Origin: Sporosarcina ureae
GTDB lineage: Bacteria; Bacillota; Bacilli; Bacillales_A; Planococcaceae
Direction: 5' to 3'
DNA: 64,000 nt
Assembly (NCBI RefSeq): GCF_002109325.1
Contig: NZ_CP015348.1
Coordinates: 1,135,001-1,199,000 of the forward strand
The notes under the pieces were generated by a model that ran no database searches, had not been told where the DNA came from, and worked only from the letters and a program-made list of their open reading frames with translations. Both the position numbers and the translations under genes were made by a program. Positions 18,631 through 27,695 of this stretch are shown one piece after another; the first letter of the stretch is position 1; every line of letters starts with the position of its first letter.

Positions 18631-19578
18631 TACAATTTGTTGGTTATGTTCTTGACGATTTTTCACGACTGAATTGATTGTACCTCCGAGTATCAAAATG
18701 ATAGCTGACAGGTATAACCACATGATTAATACGATAATTCCAGCGATACTCCCGTACGTATTGGCGTAGCTTCCAAAATTACTAATATAGAACGAGAATC
18801 CTAGTGACGTAATGATCCATCCTATTGTTGCAAAAATAGCACCCGGAAGTATACTTTTAAAATGCAACTTCACACTTGGCACTAGCCAGTATAGTAAAGA
18901 GAATACTGCAAAGATCAGGAATGGCGGAATGAGGAATCGTATTAAATTCCATACAGTCAGGAATGTTTCTTCCAATCCTAAGAATGTGAAGATCACTTGC
19001 CCGATCGGTTGACCGAATATAGGTAGCACTAATGCGATGATTACCGTCGCCACTAACATAATAGTAAACGCAATTGACAATCCTTTAGAAACGATAAAGT
19101 TTCTATCATCTTCCACTTCGTATGCATCATTCAATCCTTTTGTTACTGCGCCCATACCTTTAGACGCCGACCAGATTGTAGCCAAGATTCCGACTGACAG
19201 TAATCCTCCACTTTTATTATCTAGTACCTCAGAAAGCGTCCCTTCAATTAGAGAAGCAGTACTTTCCGGGGCGTACTCACGGATAAACAAAAAGATTTGG
19301 CTCTGGTCTAACTGTAAGTATGGTAGTAATGTGAAAAGAAAGATTAATAGAGGGAATAATGACAATAGGAAAAAGAATGCTAACTGCGAACCAGCTGCTG
19401 AAATATCCAATTCTTTCACACGGATAATCAATTGTTTAAAAAAGCCGCTCGCAGTCGTCGGATCAAAATCATCTTCTTCTCCATCTTTTAGATCGTTAAT
19501 AAATCCTTTTACTTTTTCTTTCTTGGACTCATCTTCATTTTCAGAATCTGAAAAAGGGGCACTCTTTTGTCTATCCAA
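18628..19578 (-). CDS. YihY/virulence factor BrkB family membrane protein
   Basis: 316 residues. The first 50 are acidic and charged (cytosolic), followed by about six membrane helices (residues 65-300). Motifs GSQLAFFFLLSLFPLLIF and WSASKGMGAVTKGLNDAYEVE mark the YihY/BrkB family, long misannotated as RNase BN. Its function is unproven; some members are suggested transporters. The very acidic N-terminal extension is longer than in many homologues. It is followed upstream by a YtxH-like gene 35 bases away in the same direction, so they may form a unit. Confidence 0.85.
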   Translation of the reverse strand: MDRQKSAPFSDSENEDESKKEKVKGFINDLKDGEEDDFDPTTASGFFKQLIIRVKELDISAAGSQLAFFFLLSLFPLLIFLFTLLPYLQLDQSQIFLFIREYAPESTASLIEGTLSEVLDNKSGGLLSVGILATIWSASKGMGAVTKGLNDAYEVEDDRNFIVSKGLSIAFTIMLVATVIIALVLPIFGQPIGQVIFTFLGLEETFLTVWNLIRFLIPPFLIFAVFSLLYWLVPSVKLHFKSILPGAIFATIGWIITSLGFSFYISNFGSYANTYGSIAGIIVLIMWLYLSAIILILGGTINSVVKNRQEHNQQIV

Positions 19579-19613
19579 CTGATGTGTCCCCCTTTCATTT
19601 ACTGATTCTACTG

Positions 19614-20054
19614 CTATTGATTCTCTAATGGTATTACGTTTTTTTTTTGGACCGCTGGAGGCAATGAAGCATCTGCTTCCGCAGAAACAGATGATGCAGC
19701 CGTTGCATCGTCCTCAATGATTTGTTCATACTCTGATTTTGATTCAGAGATTGCTTCTTTTGTATCCGCAAACATTTCTTTCACTTGCGGAGTCAAGGTC
19801 TTGATTTCATCGACCTGTGATTTGATGTAATTCACATCACCTTTCACTTGATCAACTAGAGTTTGTACTTTTTCTTTTTTCTGTTGGAACTCATTTTTTA
19901 CGATGTCAGGATTTTCTTTGTAATACAATACTTTTTCATATGATGATCTTGCCGTAGTGACCGTATGTTGTCTTGTTGCTCTGTCTAACATACTCACCGC
20001 AGCTCCAATTAATGCGCCGCCTAATACATATCTTCCAAATTTACTAGAACCCAT
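19614..20054 (-). CDS. YtxH-like general stress protein
   Basis: 146 residues. A Gly-rich hydrophobic N-terminus (GRYVLGGALIGAAVSMLDRAT) is followed by a long charged helix (about 60-120), the layout of YtxH-domain proteins. These are membrane-anchored or associated proteins, often sigma-B-controlled in Bacillus, of unknown function. The acidic, Ala/Ser-rich C-terminus is low complexity. ATG follows AAGGAGGCG. It precedes yihY on the minus strand. Confidence 0.7.
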   Translation of the reverse strand: MGSSKFGRYVLGGALIGAAVSMLDRATRQHTVTTARSSYEKVLYYKENPDIVKNEFQQKKEKVQTLVDQVKGDVNYIKSQVDEIKTLTPQVKEMFADTKEAISESKSEYEQIIEDDATAASSVSAEADASLPPAVQKKNVIPLENQ

Positions 20055-20151
20055 ACTTGTTTCGCCTCCTTATTCACGATTACGTCTCACTTCATTATAC
20101 CCACACTACAAGTTACCAAACAATCTTTGTTCCACTTTATTAAAAAAAAGC

Positions 20152-20180
20152 TTGACGAACGGTTCTATTTTTTGGATTAT
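20152..20180 (+). promoter_or_regulatory. Predicted promoter of the AgcS symporter
   Basis: -35 TTGACG (20152-20157), a 17-base spacer and -10 GATTAT (20175-20180), about 95 bases ahead of the start codon. Confidence 0.45.
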
Positions 20181-20276
20181 TAACAATAACATATACTATC
20201 AGAATTTATTGAGAGGGGTTGATTCCAGCAACTGTGGAAACGATACAAACATCATAGAGAAATTGGAGGGGATGAA

Positions 20277-21632
20277 ATGGAGAACATCGAAAAGTTTTTG
20301 ACCACTGCGTCCGATTTGATTTGGGGACCCCCGTTATTGATTTTATTAATTGGTACCGGTATTTATTTAACAATGCGTTTGACATTCATTCAATTACGTT
20401 TACTGCCCTATTCTTTGAAACAAGTATTCTCACGGAAACATGATAAACAAGCTGACGGGGATATTTCACAGTTCCAGGCATTGATGACCGCGATGGCCGC
20501 CACTGTAGGTGTTGGTAATATTGTCGGGGTTGCATCTGCCGTCGTAGCAGGTGGACCAGGTGCTATCTTCTGGATGTGGCTAGCCGGTTTCTTCGGTATG
20601 GCGACAAAGTATAGTGAAGCAATTCTTGCTGTTAAGTATCGCGTTAAAGATTCCAACGGCTTAATGGCTGGAGGACCGATGTACTATCTCGAGCATGGTT
20701 TAAAACAAAAATGGCTCGGTGTACTATTTGCGATATTCGGCGCTTTGGCTGCTTTCGGGATTGGTAATGGAACACAATCAAAGGCAGTTGCAGATGTAAT
20801 GAATAGCACATTTGAAGTACCTCACTACATTACGGGAATTGCTCTATTGATATTTGGAGCTCTTGTCATTCTTGGCGGAATCAAATCTATCGGTCGTGTA
20901 ACGGCATTTTTCGTACCGATCATGGCATTATTTTATTTCATTGCCGGAGCGATCGTTATGGTTTTGAATATTGAACAAGTTCCAGCGGCATTCGGCCTTA
21001 TTTTCACGGATGCATTTACAGGTCAGGCAGTTGCCGGCGGTGCAATCGGTACAGTCATCCGATTTGGTGTAGCGCGCGGACTCTTCTCTAACGAAGCAGG
21101 TTTAGGTTCAGCACCCATCGCTGCAGCAGCTGCACGTACAGACATGCCCGGGCGTCAGGCACTTGTATCGATGACGCAAGTATTATTCGATACATTAATC
21201 ATTTGTTCGATTACAGGTGTTACTATTGTTATGAGTAATCAATGGCAAGATAAGTCAATTGATGCGGGTGCTTTGACAGCCCAAGCATTTGGCTCCTTCC
21301 TCGGTAGTACTGGACCCATTTTAGTCTCAATTGGACTAGTATTCTTTGCTACTTCTACTATTTTAGGGTGGAGTTATTACGGCGAGAAATGTTTCCAGTA
21401 TTTATTCCCTAATCGTGTGGCTGTACTCGCATACCGTGTAGTATTTGTTGCATTTATTTATGTGGGCGCCACTGCATCACTTGATCTAGTATGGATCTTA
21501 GCTGATGTATTAAACGGATTAATGGCGATTCCAAACTTGATTGGATTGCTAGGCTTGTCCGGAGTAGTTATTATGGAAACTAGAAGGTTCAAGAAGAAAA
21601 TTGACGAAGAGCGTGAAGAAGCGCGCAAGTAA
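20277..21632 (+). CDS. Alanine/glycine:cation symporter, AgcS family
   Basis: 451 residues with about eleven membrane helices. The family signature around TVGVGNIVGVASAVVAGGPGAIFWMW (split across residues 79-104) and FGVARGLFSNEAGLGSAPIAAAA identify the AgcS (sodium:alanine symporter) family. It imports alanine and/or glycine with Na+ (or H+). ATG follows TTGGAGGGG. It stands alone, followed by the DUF1128 gene 74 bases downstream. Confidence 0.9.
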   Translation: MENIEKFLTTASDLIWGPPLLILLIGTGIYLTMRLTFIQLRLLPYSLKQVFSRKHDKQADGDISQFQALMTAMAATVGVGNIVGVASAVVAGGPGAIFWMWLAGFFGMATKYSEAILAVKYRVKDSNGLMAGGPMYYLEHGLKQKWLGVLFAIFGALAAFGIGNGTQSKAVADVMNSTFEVPHYITGIALLIFGALVILGGIKSIGRVTAFFVPIMALFYFIAGAIVMVLNIEQVPAAFGLIFTDAFTGQAVAGGAIGTVIRFGVARGLFSNEAGLGSAPIAAAAARTDMPGRQALVSMTQVLFDTLIICSITGVTIVMSNQWQDKSIDAGALTAQAFGSFLGSTGPILVSIGLVFFATSTILGWSYYGEKCFQYLFPNRVAVLAYRVVFVAFIYVGATASLDLVWILADVLNGLMAIPNLIGLLGLSGVVIMETRRFKKKIDEEREEARK

Positions 21633-21706
21633 CACTTCACAGTTCAGTTGACAGCTTACGACTTTCATGAAATGATAGTTTCCATTAGAGGAAAGGCGGT
21701 ACGAAC

Positions 21707-21928
21707 ATGGATCTATCTACAAAATCACCAGAGAATATCTCATACATGATTGAAAAAATTAAAGAAAAGCTTCGCATGGTAAATGTGGATGCAATGAAGT
21801 CCGAAAATTTCAGCACGGAACAATATGAAGACTTGTATTACATGTATACTACGGTTATGAAGCGTGACAACATCACGCCAAATGAAATGCAAGCAATCGC
21901 GGCAGAACTTGGTTCTATGCGCAAATAA
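21707..21928 (+). CDS. DUF1128 family protein
   Basis: 73 residues, charged and helical, cytosolic, with the DUF1128 pattern (NVDAMKSENFSTEQYEDLYYMY and MQAIAAELGSMRK). Small conserved Bacillales protein of unknown function. ATG follows AGAGGAAAGGCGG. Its transcript ends in the miniature element described next. Confidence 0.85.
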   Translation: MDLSTKSPENISYMIEKIKEKLRMVNVDAMKSENFSTEQYEDLYYMYTTVMKRDNITPNEMQAIAAELGSMRK

Positions 21929-21934
21929 AAAAAC

Positions 21935-22064
21935 GAGGCTGGGACATAAGTAGAAAATCTAGCTTAATAAACAAAAAGGTCAGAATAAAAACAGCGTGAA
22001 ACCAGGGTTCTTAGAACTTGGTTTCACGCTATTTTTTCATTTTATAGAGTTTTGTCCCAGCCTC
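21935..22064. mobile_element. 130-bp miniature element with IS1182-type ends
   Basis: Begins GAGGCTGGGACATAA and ends with the inverted TTTTGTCCCAGCCTC, the same tips as the IS1182-family element at 49037-50875. Inside is a 12-base hairpin (21993-22004 and 22019-22030) but no reading frame. It fills the whole gap between the DUF1128 gene and motB, so it probably serves as their bidirectional terminator. It is best read as a non-autonomous relative (MITE) of the IS, or as a terminator family that copies its ends. Confidence 0.7.
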
Positions 22065-22068
22065 TTTT

Positions 22069-22836
22069 TTATTGCGTTTTGACCGGTGTGCCATCTTTTA
22101 AGACGAGTGGCTGAATGAGTACTTCTACTCTACGGTTTTTACTGCGGTTTTCTATCGTGTCATTCGGAACAATTGGCTTATATTCTCCGTATCCTTTTGC
22201 GCTGAATAGATTCGGATCGACTTCATTGTCCTGCACAATGATTTTCAGGAACTCTACAGCACGCATAACGCTTAGTTCCCAGTTTGATGAGTACTGCGCG
22301 TTATTGATGGGAATATCATCTGTATGACCTGTGATGACCACTTGGCGCGGTCTATCAAGTGTCAGTAACTGAGAAATATCATTAGCCAGTCTCTTATACT
22401 CGGGATTGATTGTCGCTTGTCCCGATTTAAACAACACACTATCGCGAATCGTCAGCAATAAGCCTTCATTCGTCATTTTGGTGTCAAACTGATTTTCTAG
22501 CTCGTTTACTGCAATGTATTCGTCTAAATCGTCCTGCGTTTCGCCCAAGGATTGCTGATCTTCCATATAGGAGGAGTTCTCATCCAACTCTCCTACCGAG
22601 TCGTCAGGGACTGGGGTAGTCGTTGGCGCGCTTTCACTCATGATTCCGCTGCCACTTTCGAATATTTCACTGAACACTTTAGAGACTTCTGCAAATCGCC
22701 CTTCATCCACTGAACTAGTAGCGAATAATACGATGAATAATGCCAGTAATAATGTCAATAGATCGGCATAAGGCAAAAGCCAGGATTCGTTGATGTGTTC
22801 TATTTCATGTTTCTTTTTCTTACGCTTCTTCGCCAA
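22069..22836 (-). CDS. motB: Flagellar motor stator protein MotB
   Basis: 255 residues: a Lys-rich cytoplasmic start, one membrane helix (about 20-40) with the proton-binding Asp in PYADLLTLLLALFIVLFA, a Ser/Pro-rich linker and a C-terminal OmpA/peptidoglycan-binding domain (ITGHTDDIPI, NRRVEVLI). With MotA it forms the proton channel of the flagellar stator anchored to the wall. I choose the TTG at 22836 because AAGGAG lies 9 bases upstream and the resulting N-terminus matches Bacillus MotB. It overlaps motA by 17 bases. Confidence 0.92.
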   Translation of the reverse strand: MAKKRKKKKHEIEHINESWLLPYADLLTLLLALFIVLFATSSVDEGRFAEVSKVFSEIFESGSGIMSESAPTTTPVPDDSVGELDENSSYMEDQQSLGETQDDLDEYIAVNELENQFDTKMTNEGLLLTIRDSVLFKSGQATINPEYKRLANDISQLLTLDRPRQVVITGHTDDIPINNAQYSSNWELSVMRAVEFLKIIVQDNEVDPNLFSAKGYGEYKPIVPNDTIENRSKNRRVEVLIQPLVLKDGTPVKTQ

Positions 22837-23629
22837 CTTTACCAGCTCCTTCGCCGCCGTCAATAGCTAGCTTCTTCCGATCCTCAACAGAAAGATAAGA
22901 TGCTAACTTTTGTTCGATGACACGCGGTGCCTCCCCTTCCAATACGGAAAGAATTCCTTCGATTACCATGGTCCTCTGGCGGACTTCTTCTTTTGATTTA
23001 CGTACAAGTTTATTGGAAAATGGATGCCATAAAACGTATCCTGTGAAAATACCAAGCAACGTCGCAATGAATGCAGCAGAAATCGCATGTCCTAACGCAT
23101 CAATATTATTCATATCTTTTAGTGCGGCAATCAGACCTACAACGGCTCCTAAAACCCCTAATGTAGGTGCATATGTACCGGCTTGCGAAAAAATGAGCGC
23201 CCCGACGGAGTGTCGCTCTTGCATAGCCTCTACTTCCTCGCTTAATACATCACGAATATAATCGGCATTTTGTCCGTCAATTGCCAAACCTAAGCCATTC
23301 TTTAAAAATGGGTCATCAATTTCATCTGTTTTCGCTTCCAAAGCAAGTAATCCTTCTCGACGTGCAATATCAGCCCAAGAAGAAAATAGACGAATCAACT
23401 CTCCATCTGATGCAAGCTTTTGTTGAGTGAAAATGATTTTAAATAATTTTGGTACTTTTTTTAACTCGTTCATTGGAAACGCGATGACAACGGCGGCGAT
23501 CGTTCCTGCTATGATGATCAGGATTGCAGCCGGGTTTAATAACGCATCAGGTGTTACTCCTTTGAGCGTCATCCCAACAAGTAGAGCAGCAAATCCTAAT
23601 ACCAAACCTACAATTGTGGATAAATCCAT
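22820..23629 (-). CDS. motA: Flagellar motor stator protein MotA
   Basis: 269 residues with four membrane helices (about 2-20, 33-52, 150-168 and 183-203) and a large cytoplasmic loop. Conserved GTYAPTLGVLGAVVGLI and GIFTGYVLWHPFSNKL identify MotA/TolQ/ExbB-like MotA. With MotB it converts ion flow into flagellar torque. ATG at 23629 follows TTTGGAGG; the in-frame upstream TTG is within that site. The motAB pair implies a motile cell; other flagellar genes are not in the window. Confidence 0.93.
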   Translation of the reverse strand: MDLSTIVGLVLGFAALLVGMTLKGVTPDALLNPAAILIIIAGTIAAVVIAFPMNELKKVPKLFKIIFTQQKLASDGELIRLFSSWADIARREGLLALEAKTDEIDDPFLKNGLGLAIDGQNADYIRDVLSEEVEAMQERHSVGALIFSQAGTYAPTLGVLGAVVGLIAALKDMNNIDALGHAISAAFIATLLGIFTGYVLWHPFSNKLVRKSKEEVRQRTMVIEGILSVLEGEAPRVIEQKLASYLSVEDRKKLAIDGGEGAGKVGEEA

Positions 23630-23811
23630 GTATAAAGCCTCCAAATACTACATTCTTCTTATTATTTCGGTTGTTTTATGACGTTGTTTAGGGCAAACAG
23701 TCGACTATTCTTATGGATCTAAGAGTATTTTATACTATCCGTATTGCTTTATCGTTGCGAACTGCAATCCCCGCTTGTTAGAATTGTCACAATACGTAAA
23801 AAGGAGATGTC

Positions 23812-25047
23812 ATGATGAATCAATTTCAAGATCAACTTTCCAATTATGCCGACTTAGCTGTAAAGGTGGGTGTAAATATTCAACAGGACCAATATCTATT
23901 CATCAGCGCTTCTACAGAAACTACTTCATTTGTTCGATTAATCGTTGAAAAAGCGTATGAAGCTGGTGCAAGACAAGTTTTCGTAGACTGGGTAGACGAT
24001 GTCGTAACACGTCTGCGTTATGAAAAAGCACCTGCAGATTCGTTTTCCGAGTTTCCTTCGTGGAAACAAATGGAACGTGAACAGCTTGCCGAAAAAGGCG
24101 CAGCTTTTATGTCGATCGTATCGCAAGACCCAGACTTACTAAATGGTATTGAGTCTAGCAGAATACGCGATAATCAAAAAGCTTCCAGCACAGCTCTCAG
24201 TAAGTTCAGACAAGCTATGCAAGCAGATAAATTTAGCTGGACAGTAATTGCTGCACCGTCAATTGCGTGGGCAGCCAAAATCTTCCCTGAACTACCTATG
24301 GAAGAACAAGTACCTGCTCTTTGGAATTCCATTTTGCGTGCTGTAAGAGCCGATCAACACGATCCAGTGCAGGCGTGGAAAAAGCATAATGAAAACCTAC
24401 ATGAAAAAGTAGATTACTTGAATGGTAAACATTACCGCAAACTCCATTATACAGCTCCAGGCACTGATTTAACAATAGAATTACCGGAAAAGCACTTATG
24501 GTGTGGAGCTGGTAGTGTTAACCAGGCCGGCCATGAATTCATGGCCAATATGCCGACTGAAGAAGTCTTTACAGCACCCTTAAAAACAGGTGTCAATGGT
24601 TCTGTTACAAGTACCAAACCACTGAGCTATGCGGGTACAATTATTGATGGTTTCACTATCCAATTCGAGAATGGTAAAATTACAAGCGTTTCCGCGGATC
24701 AAGGAGAAGAAATACTGAAGCAACTTGTCGACACCGATGAAGGCTCACAATTCCTTGGTGAAGTGGCATTGGTACCACATGACTCACCTATTTCTAATTC
24801 AAATGTTTTATTCTACAATACTTTATTCGATGAAAATGCTTCAAATCACTTAGCGATCGGTAGCGCGTACGCATTTTGTCTAGACGGCGGAAAAGAAATG
24901 GATTCCGAACAACTACAAGCCAATGGATTGAATCAAAGCTTGACACATGTGGACTTCATGATTGGATCTGAAAAGATGGATATTGACGGAATTCTCGAGG
25001 ACGGAACAGTTGAACCTGTCTTCCGTAACGGTAATTGGGCATTCTAA
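23812..25047 (+). CDS. ampS: Aminopeptidase, M29 family (AmpS/PepS type)
   Basis: 411 residues, thermophilic-type M29 metallo-aminopeptidase. Candidate metal-binding residues are visible in the C-terminal half: GEVALVPHDSPI, the NSNVLFYNTLFDENASNHLAIGSAY stretch (around 323-347) and LTHVDFMIGS with the family His/Asp. It removes N-terminal residues from peptides in the cytosol. The start follows AAAGGAGATG; ATG codons at 23812 and 23815 are both possible. Length equals the Bacillus AmpS (about 410). Confidence 0.92.
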   Translation: MMNQFQDQLSNYADLAVKVGVNIQQDQYLFISASTETTSFVRLIVEKAYEAGARQVFVDWVDDVVTRLRYEKAPADSFSEFPSWKQMEREQLAEKGAAFMSIVSQDPDLLNGIESSRIRDNQKASSTALSKFRQAMQADKFSWTVIAAPSIAWAAKIFPELPMEEQVPALWNSILRAVRADQHDPVQAWKKHNENLHEKVDYLNGKHYRKLHYTAPGTDLTIELPEKHLWCGAGSVNQAGHEFMANMPTEEVFTAPLKTGVNGSVTSTKPLSYAGTIIDGFTIQFENGKITSVSADQGEEILKQLVDTDEGSQFLGEVALVPHDSPISNSNVLFYNTLFDENASNHLAIGSAYAFCLDGGKEMDSEQLQANGLNQSLTHVDFMIGSEKMDIDGILEDGTVEPVFRNGNWAF

Positions 25048-25154
25048 AATCTGTCACTTCTCATTCAAAGTTTGCTGAAGCACTTAATATTCATCCGGAT
25101 ATCGTGTATAATATATAAGAGAACATAATATATTTTGGAAAGAGGGGCTTTCAA

Positions 25155-25295
25155 ATGGGCTTAATGTATACAACAGTTATCGGTTACATGGTCGTTCTTG
25201 GACTTGCATCATTGTTTACGATGCACTTCTTGTCTGGATCATTAGATTCAAATGACTCAATTACAGTTGATCCAAAACCTGAAGGCAGAAACTAA
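25155..25295 (+). CDS. 46-residue small membrane protein
   Basis: A short gene with ATG at 25155 behind AGAGGGGC and a stop at 25293-25295. The product has one membrane helix (about residues 6-26) and a short, acidic, outward- or inward-facing tail (DSNDSITVDPKPEGRN). A TATAAT -10-like box lies at about 25115. I do not recognise the family. The good ribosome site, codon use and the dedicated terminator at 25338 argue that it is real. Confidence 0.6.
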   Translation: MGLMYTTVIGYMVVLGLASLFTMHFLSGSLDSNDSITVDPKPEGRN

Positions 25296-25337
25296 TTTGC
25301 TTCTATTCCAGTCTTAATGGATATGGATTTTATGATT

Positions 25338-25370
25338 AGAGTTGCCTCAAACGGCAACTCTTTTCTTTTT
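25338..25370 (+). terminator. Terminator of the 46-residue gene
   Basis: A 9-base hairpin AGAGTTGCC/GGCAACTCT (25338-25346 and 25353-25361) followed by a T-rich run, upstream of the carbonic anhydrase start. Confidence 0.8.
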
Positions 25371-25409
25371 TTACAGATTACATATAAACCGTCCAGGAGG
25401 GATACTACA

Positions 25410-25988
25410 ATGACATCATTATCTGAAATTATGAATTACAACAAGACGTTCGTCGAAGATAAAAAGTACGAAGAGTTCTCTACTACAAAATTCCCTAATA
25501 AACGGATTGTCATCCTTACATGTATGGATACTAGACTGATCGAGCTTCTTCCTAAAGCGATGAACTTGAAAAATGGCGATGCTAAAATTATTAAAAGTGC
25601 TGGCGCGATTATCACGTCTCCTTTTGGCGGTCTAATGCGAAGTGTGTTAGTAGCAGTTTATGAATTACAGGCAGATGAAGTCTATGTAGTTGGACACCAT
25701 GACTGCGGTATGAGTTCTATTAATACAGATCATATTATTGGGCATATGATAGAACGCGGTGTGGATCCGACCATGTTCAAAACATTGAAGTATTCGGGAA
25801 TTGACATGGAGAAATGGTTACACGGTTTTAGTGACGTGACAGAGAGCGTAAAACAGAGTGTAGACGCGATCCGTAACCACCCTCTTATCCCAACTGATGT
25901 AAATGTTCACGGTCTTGTAATCAACCCCGAAAACGGCAAGCTGGACATTATTGAAGATGGTTACAAAGCACAGGAACTATCTCAGTAA
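25410..25988 (+). CDS. Beta-class carbonic anhydrase
   Basis: 192 residues. Zinc ligands are the Cys and Asp/Arg of LTCMDTRL, the His of VGHHDCGM and its Cys, the C-x(n)-H-x2-C pattern of small beta-carbonic anhydrases (YtiB-like). It hydrates CO2 to bicarbonate, feeding carboxylases and pH balance. The ATG at 25410 follows CAGGAGGGA; an in-frame extension to 25317 would run through a terminator hairpin and is rejected. Monocistronic with a terminator at 26005-26040. Confidence 0.92.
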   Translation: MTSLSEIMNYNKTFVEDKKYEEFSTTKFPNKRIVILTCMDTRLIELLPKAMNLKNGDAKIIKSAGAIITSPFGGLMRSVLVAVYELQADEVYVVGHHDCGMSSINTDHIIGHMIERGVDPTMFKTLKYSGIDMEKWLHGFSDVTESVKQSVDAIRNHPLIPTDVNVHGLVINPENGKLDIIEDGYKAQELSQ

Positions 25989-26004
25989 AATACGTCTAAT
26001 CAAA

Positions 26005-26042
26005 ACAGCCGGCTTCTTCTATTCGAAGAGCCGGCTTTTCCA
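26005..26042 (+). terminator. Terminator of the carbonic anhydrase gene
   Basis: Hairpin AGCCGGCTTCTT...AAGAGCCGGCT followed by TTTTCC. Confidence 0.7.
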
Positions 26043-26078
26043 TATAGTCATCCACTTTTCCCAAAGGGTCTTACCCTT

Positions 26079-26624
26079 TCAATAATCCTCTTCTACCATT
26101 CCAAACATATAATGATCTTCCCACACACCATTGATAAACAGCAATTGCCGTAGCAACCCTTCACGATGGTATCCTGCCTTTTCCAACACTTTCACCGAGC
26201 CTACATTACGCGGTGATACGTACGCCTCTACCCTATGCAAATTTACTTTTTCAAACGCAAACTGATTAATAAGCAAGACCGCTTCAGTACCGATTCCTCT
26301 TCCTGTTTGGCGCTGGTCAATGGAATACCCGACAAATCCGCTGGAGAACGGTAACCTTTTGATGCTGTACAATGAAATTTGACCAATGATCATACTGGTC
26401 TCCGAATCAAAAATACCGAAATTATACTCCCGACGATCACGCATCTGATACAGTGATTCACGTATTTTATCGCGCTGCATCGCAACTGTATAATACGTAT
26501 TATCGTGACGGGGTTCAAATTCCGTCCAGTACTCTTTATTCGCTATGAGCATTTGGGTGAACTGATACGCATCATCTTCTGTCAGAATGCGCAGATAACA
26601 TTGCTCCCCTTCAAGTAAAATCAT
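26079..26624 (-). CDS. GNAT family N-acetyltransferase (RimJ/RimL-like)
   Basis: 181 residues, GNAT fold of the RimJ/RimL type. The acetyl-CoA loop is the Gln/Arg-x-x-Gly-x-Gly segment in DQRQTGRGIGTEAV (about 108-121), followed by VNLHRVEAYVSPRNVGSVKVLEKAGY. It transfers acetyl from acetyl-CoA to an amino group, perhaps the N-terminus of a ribosomal protein or a small amine; the substrate is unknown. Stand-alone gene convergent with carbonic anhydrase. Confidence 0.88.
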   Translation of the reverse strand: MILLEGEQCYLRILTEDDAYQFTQMLIANKEYWTEFEPRHDNTYYTVAMQRDKIRESLYQMRDRREYNFGIFDSETSMIIGQISLYSIKRLPFSSGFVGYSIDQRQTGRGIGTEAVLLINQFAFEKVNLHRVEAYVSPRNVGSVKVLEKAGYHREGLLRQLLFINGVWEDHYMFGMVEEDY

Positions 26625-26856
26625 TTATCCTCATCCTTTTCGAAGCATTCTGTTTTAACCTAAGATTTTATTCAATCGATGTGAATGAAATGAAGAATCA
26701 GTACCCGTTACCTGAATTCATTAGTTCTTATTATAGTATTTTTTACATGTACAAGACAATAGAACGCCACAATTTCTCAATTGTAAAGGAAAATTCATAC
26801 TTTCCCCCTCTATCGAACAGTAATCTCTGTATACTGTTGTTCAGGAGGATTTTATC

Positions 26857-27594
26857 ATGCTAAGAATTATTTTGATGGTACTTTCGTTACTCATCATGAT
26901 TGGAACTCATATCGCCGCAAATTTAATCCCACTTAATGGACTGACTACTTGGGAAATTGCTAATCGAGTACCGGTTCTATTCATGCCTGCAGAGTATGTT
27001 TTTTCAATTTGGATAGTGCTAGATCTGCTACTGGTCAGTTGGCTATACTCATTTTTCAAGGCTTCACCTAGACTTTCTTCTTCAGTTGCGAATTTACGTG
27101 CAATTTCGTTCTCACTCAGCTGTTTTTTAAATATCGCATGGCTTTTATTGTGGCATTATAGTTATTATTATTGGGCTATTGTCAGCGTGATCGCATTATT
27201 AATTTGTTTGTTAGTGCTGTATTTCAGTTATCCCAAAATTGAGGGTAGAAATAAGGAACGACTTCCCATCTCCGCTTATATGGGATGGATTTTCATCGCA
27301 GTCATCGCTAATTCTAATTATGCTTTCAAATTCCACGATTGGACAGGATGGGGTTTGAGTGATCCACTATGGACAGTACTCTTCTTAACTTTAGCCGCAG
27401 CGATCGCTCTACATTTTATGTATCATTACCATGATTCTATGTTTAATTTAATTATCATTTGGTCATTCATTGGTATAGCAATGAAAAACGGTACAGATGA
27501 ATTATTCGTTTCGACAGCGGCTCTATTTCTTTCCGCAGTCATCGGCTTCATAGTATTTATGGGTCGGCGTTTTTCAAAGCCGCTACAATTATAA
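26857..27594 (+). CDS. TspO/MBR-related tryptophan-rich membrane protein
   Basis: 245 residues with seven predicted membrane helices. FMPAEYVFSIWIVLDLLL, NIAWLLLWHYSYYYWAI and NSNYAFKFHDWTGWG echo TspO/MBR motifs (PPxwvFgpvW, N..W, aromatic-rich), but the chain is longer than the classical five-helix TspO (about 160). It belongs to the broader tryptophan-rich sensory-protein-like group in Bacillales; ligand and role are unknown. The start ATG follows CAGGAGGATT. Closed by a terminator at 27593. Confidence 0.7.
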   Translation: MLRIILMVLSLLIMIGTHIAANLIPLNGLTTWEIANRVPVLFMPAEYVFSIWIVLDLLLVSWLYSFFKASPRLSSSVANLRAISFSLSCFLNIAWLLLWHYSYYYWAIVSVIALLICLLVLYFSYPKIEGRNKERLPISAYMGWIFIAVIANSNYAFKFHDWTGWGLSDPLWTVLFLTLAAAIALHFMYHYHDSMFNLIIIWSFIGIAMKNGTDELFVSTAALFLSAVIGFIVFMGRRFSKPLQL

Positions 27595-27627
27595 CACGGC
27601 GCCAATTGGGCAGCCGTGTTTTTTTCG
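27593..27627 (+). terminator. Terminator of the TspO-related gene
   Basis: Hairpin AACACGGC/GCCGTGTT (27593-27600 and 27613-27620) followed by T7. Confidence 0.8.
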
Positions 27628-27695
27628 TGATTATACCGTAAAATAGGGTATAGGTTAGGGTATAGAATATCATGCTAGAGAGTGGAGGTTACGCT

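Noticed and set aside
25317..25409. N-terminal extension of carbonic anhydrase
   Set aside because: The extension would translate through a terminator hairpin, whereas the ATG at 25410 has a clear AGGAGGG ribosome site.
26681..26863. 60-codon open frame before the TspO-related gene
   Set aside because: GTG start without a ribosome site, overlaps the promoter and ribosome region of the next gene, and is not recognisable.
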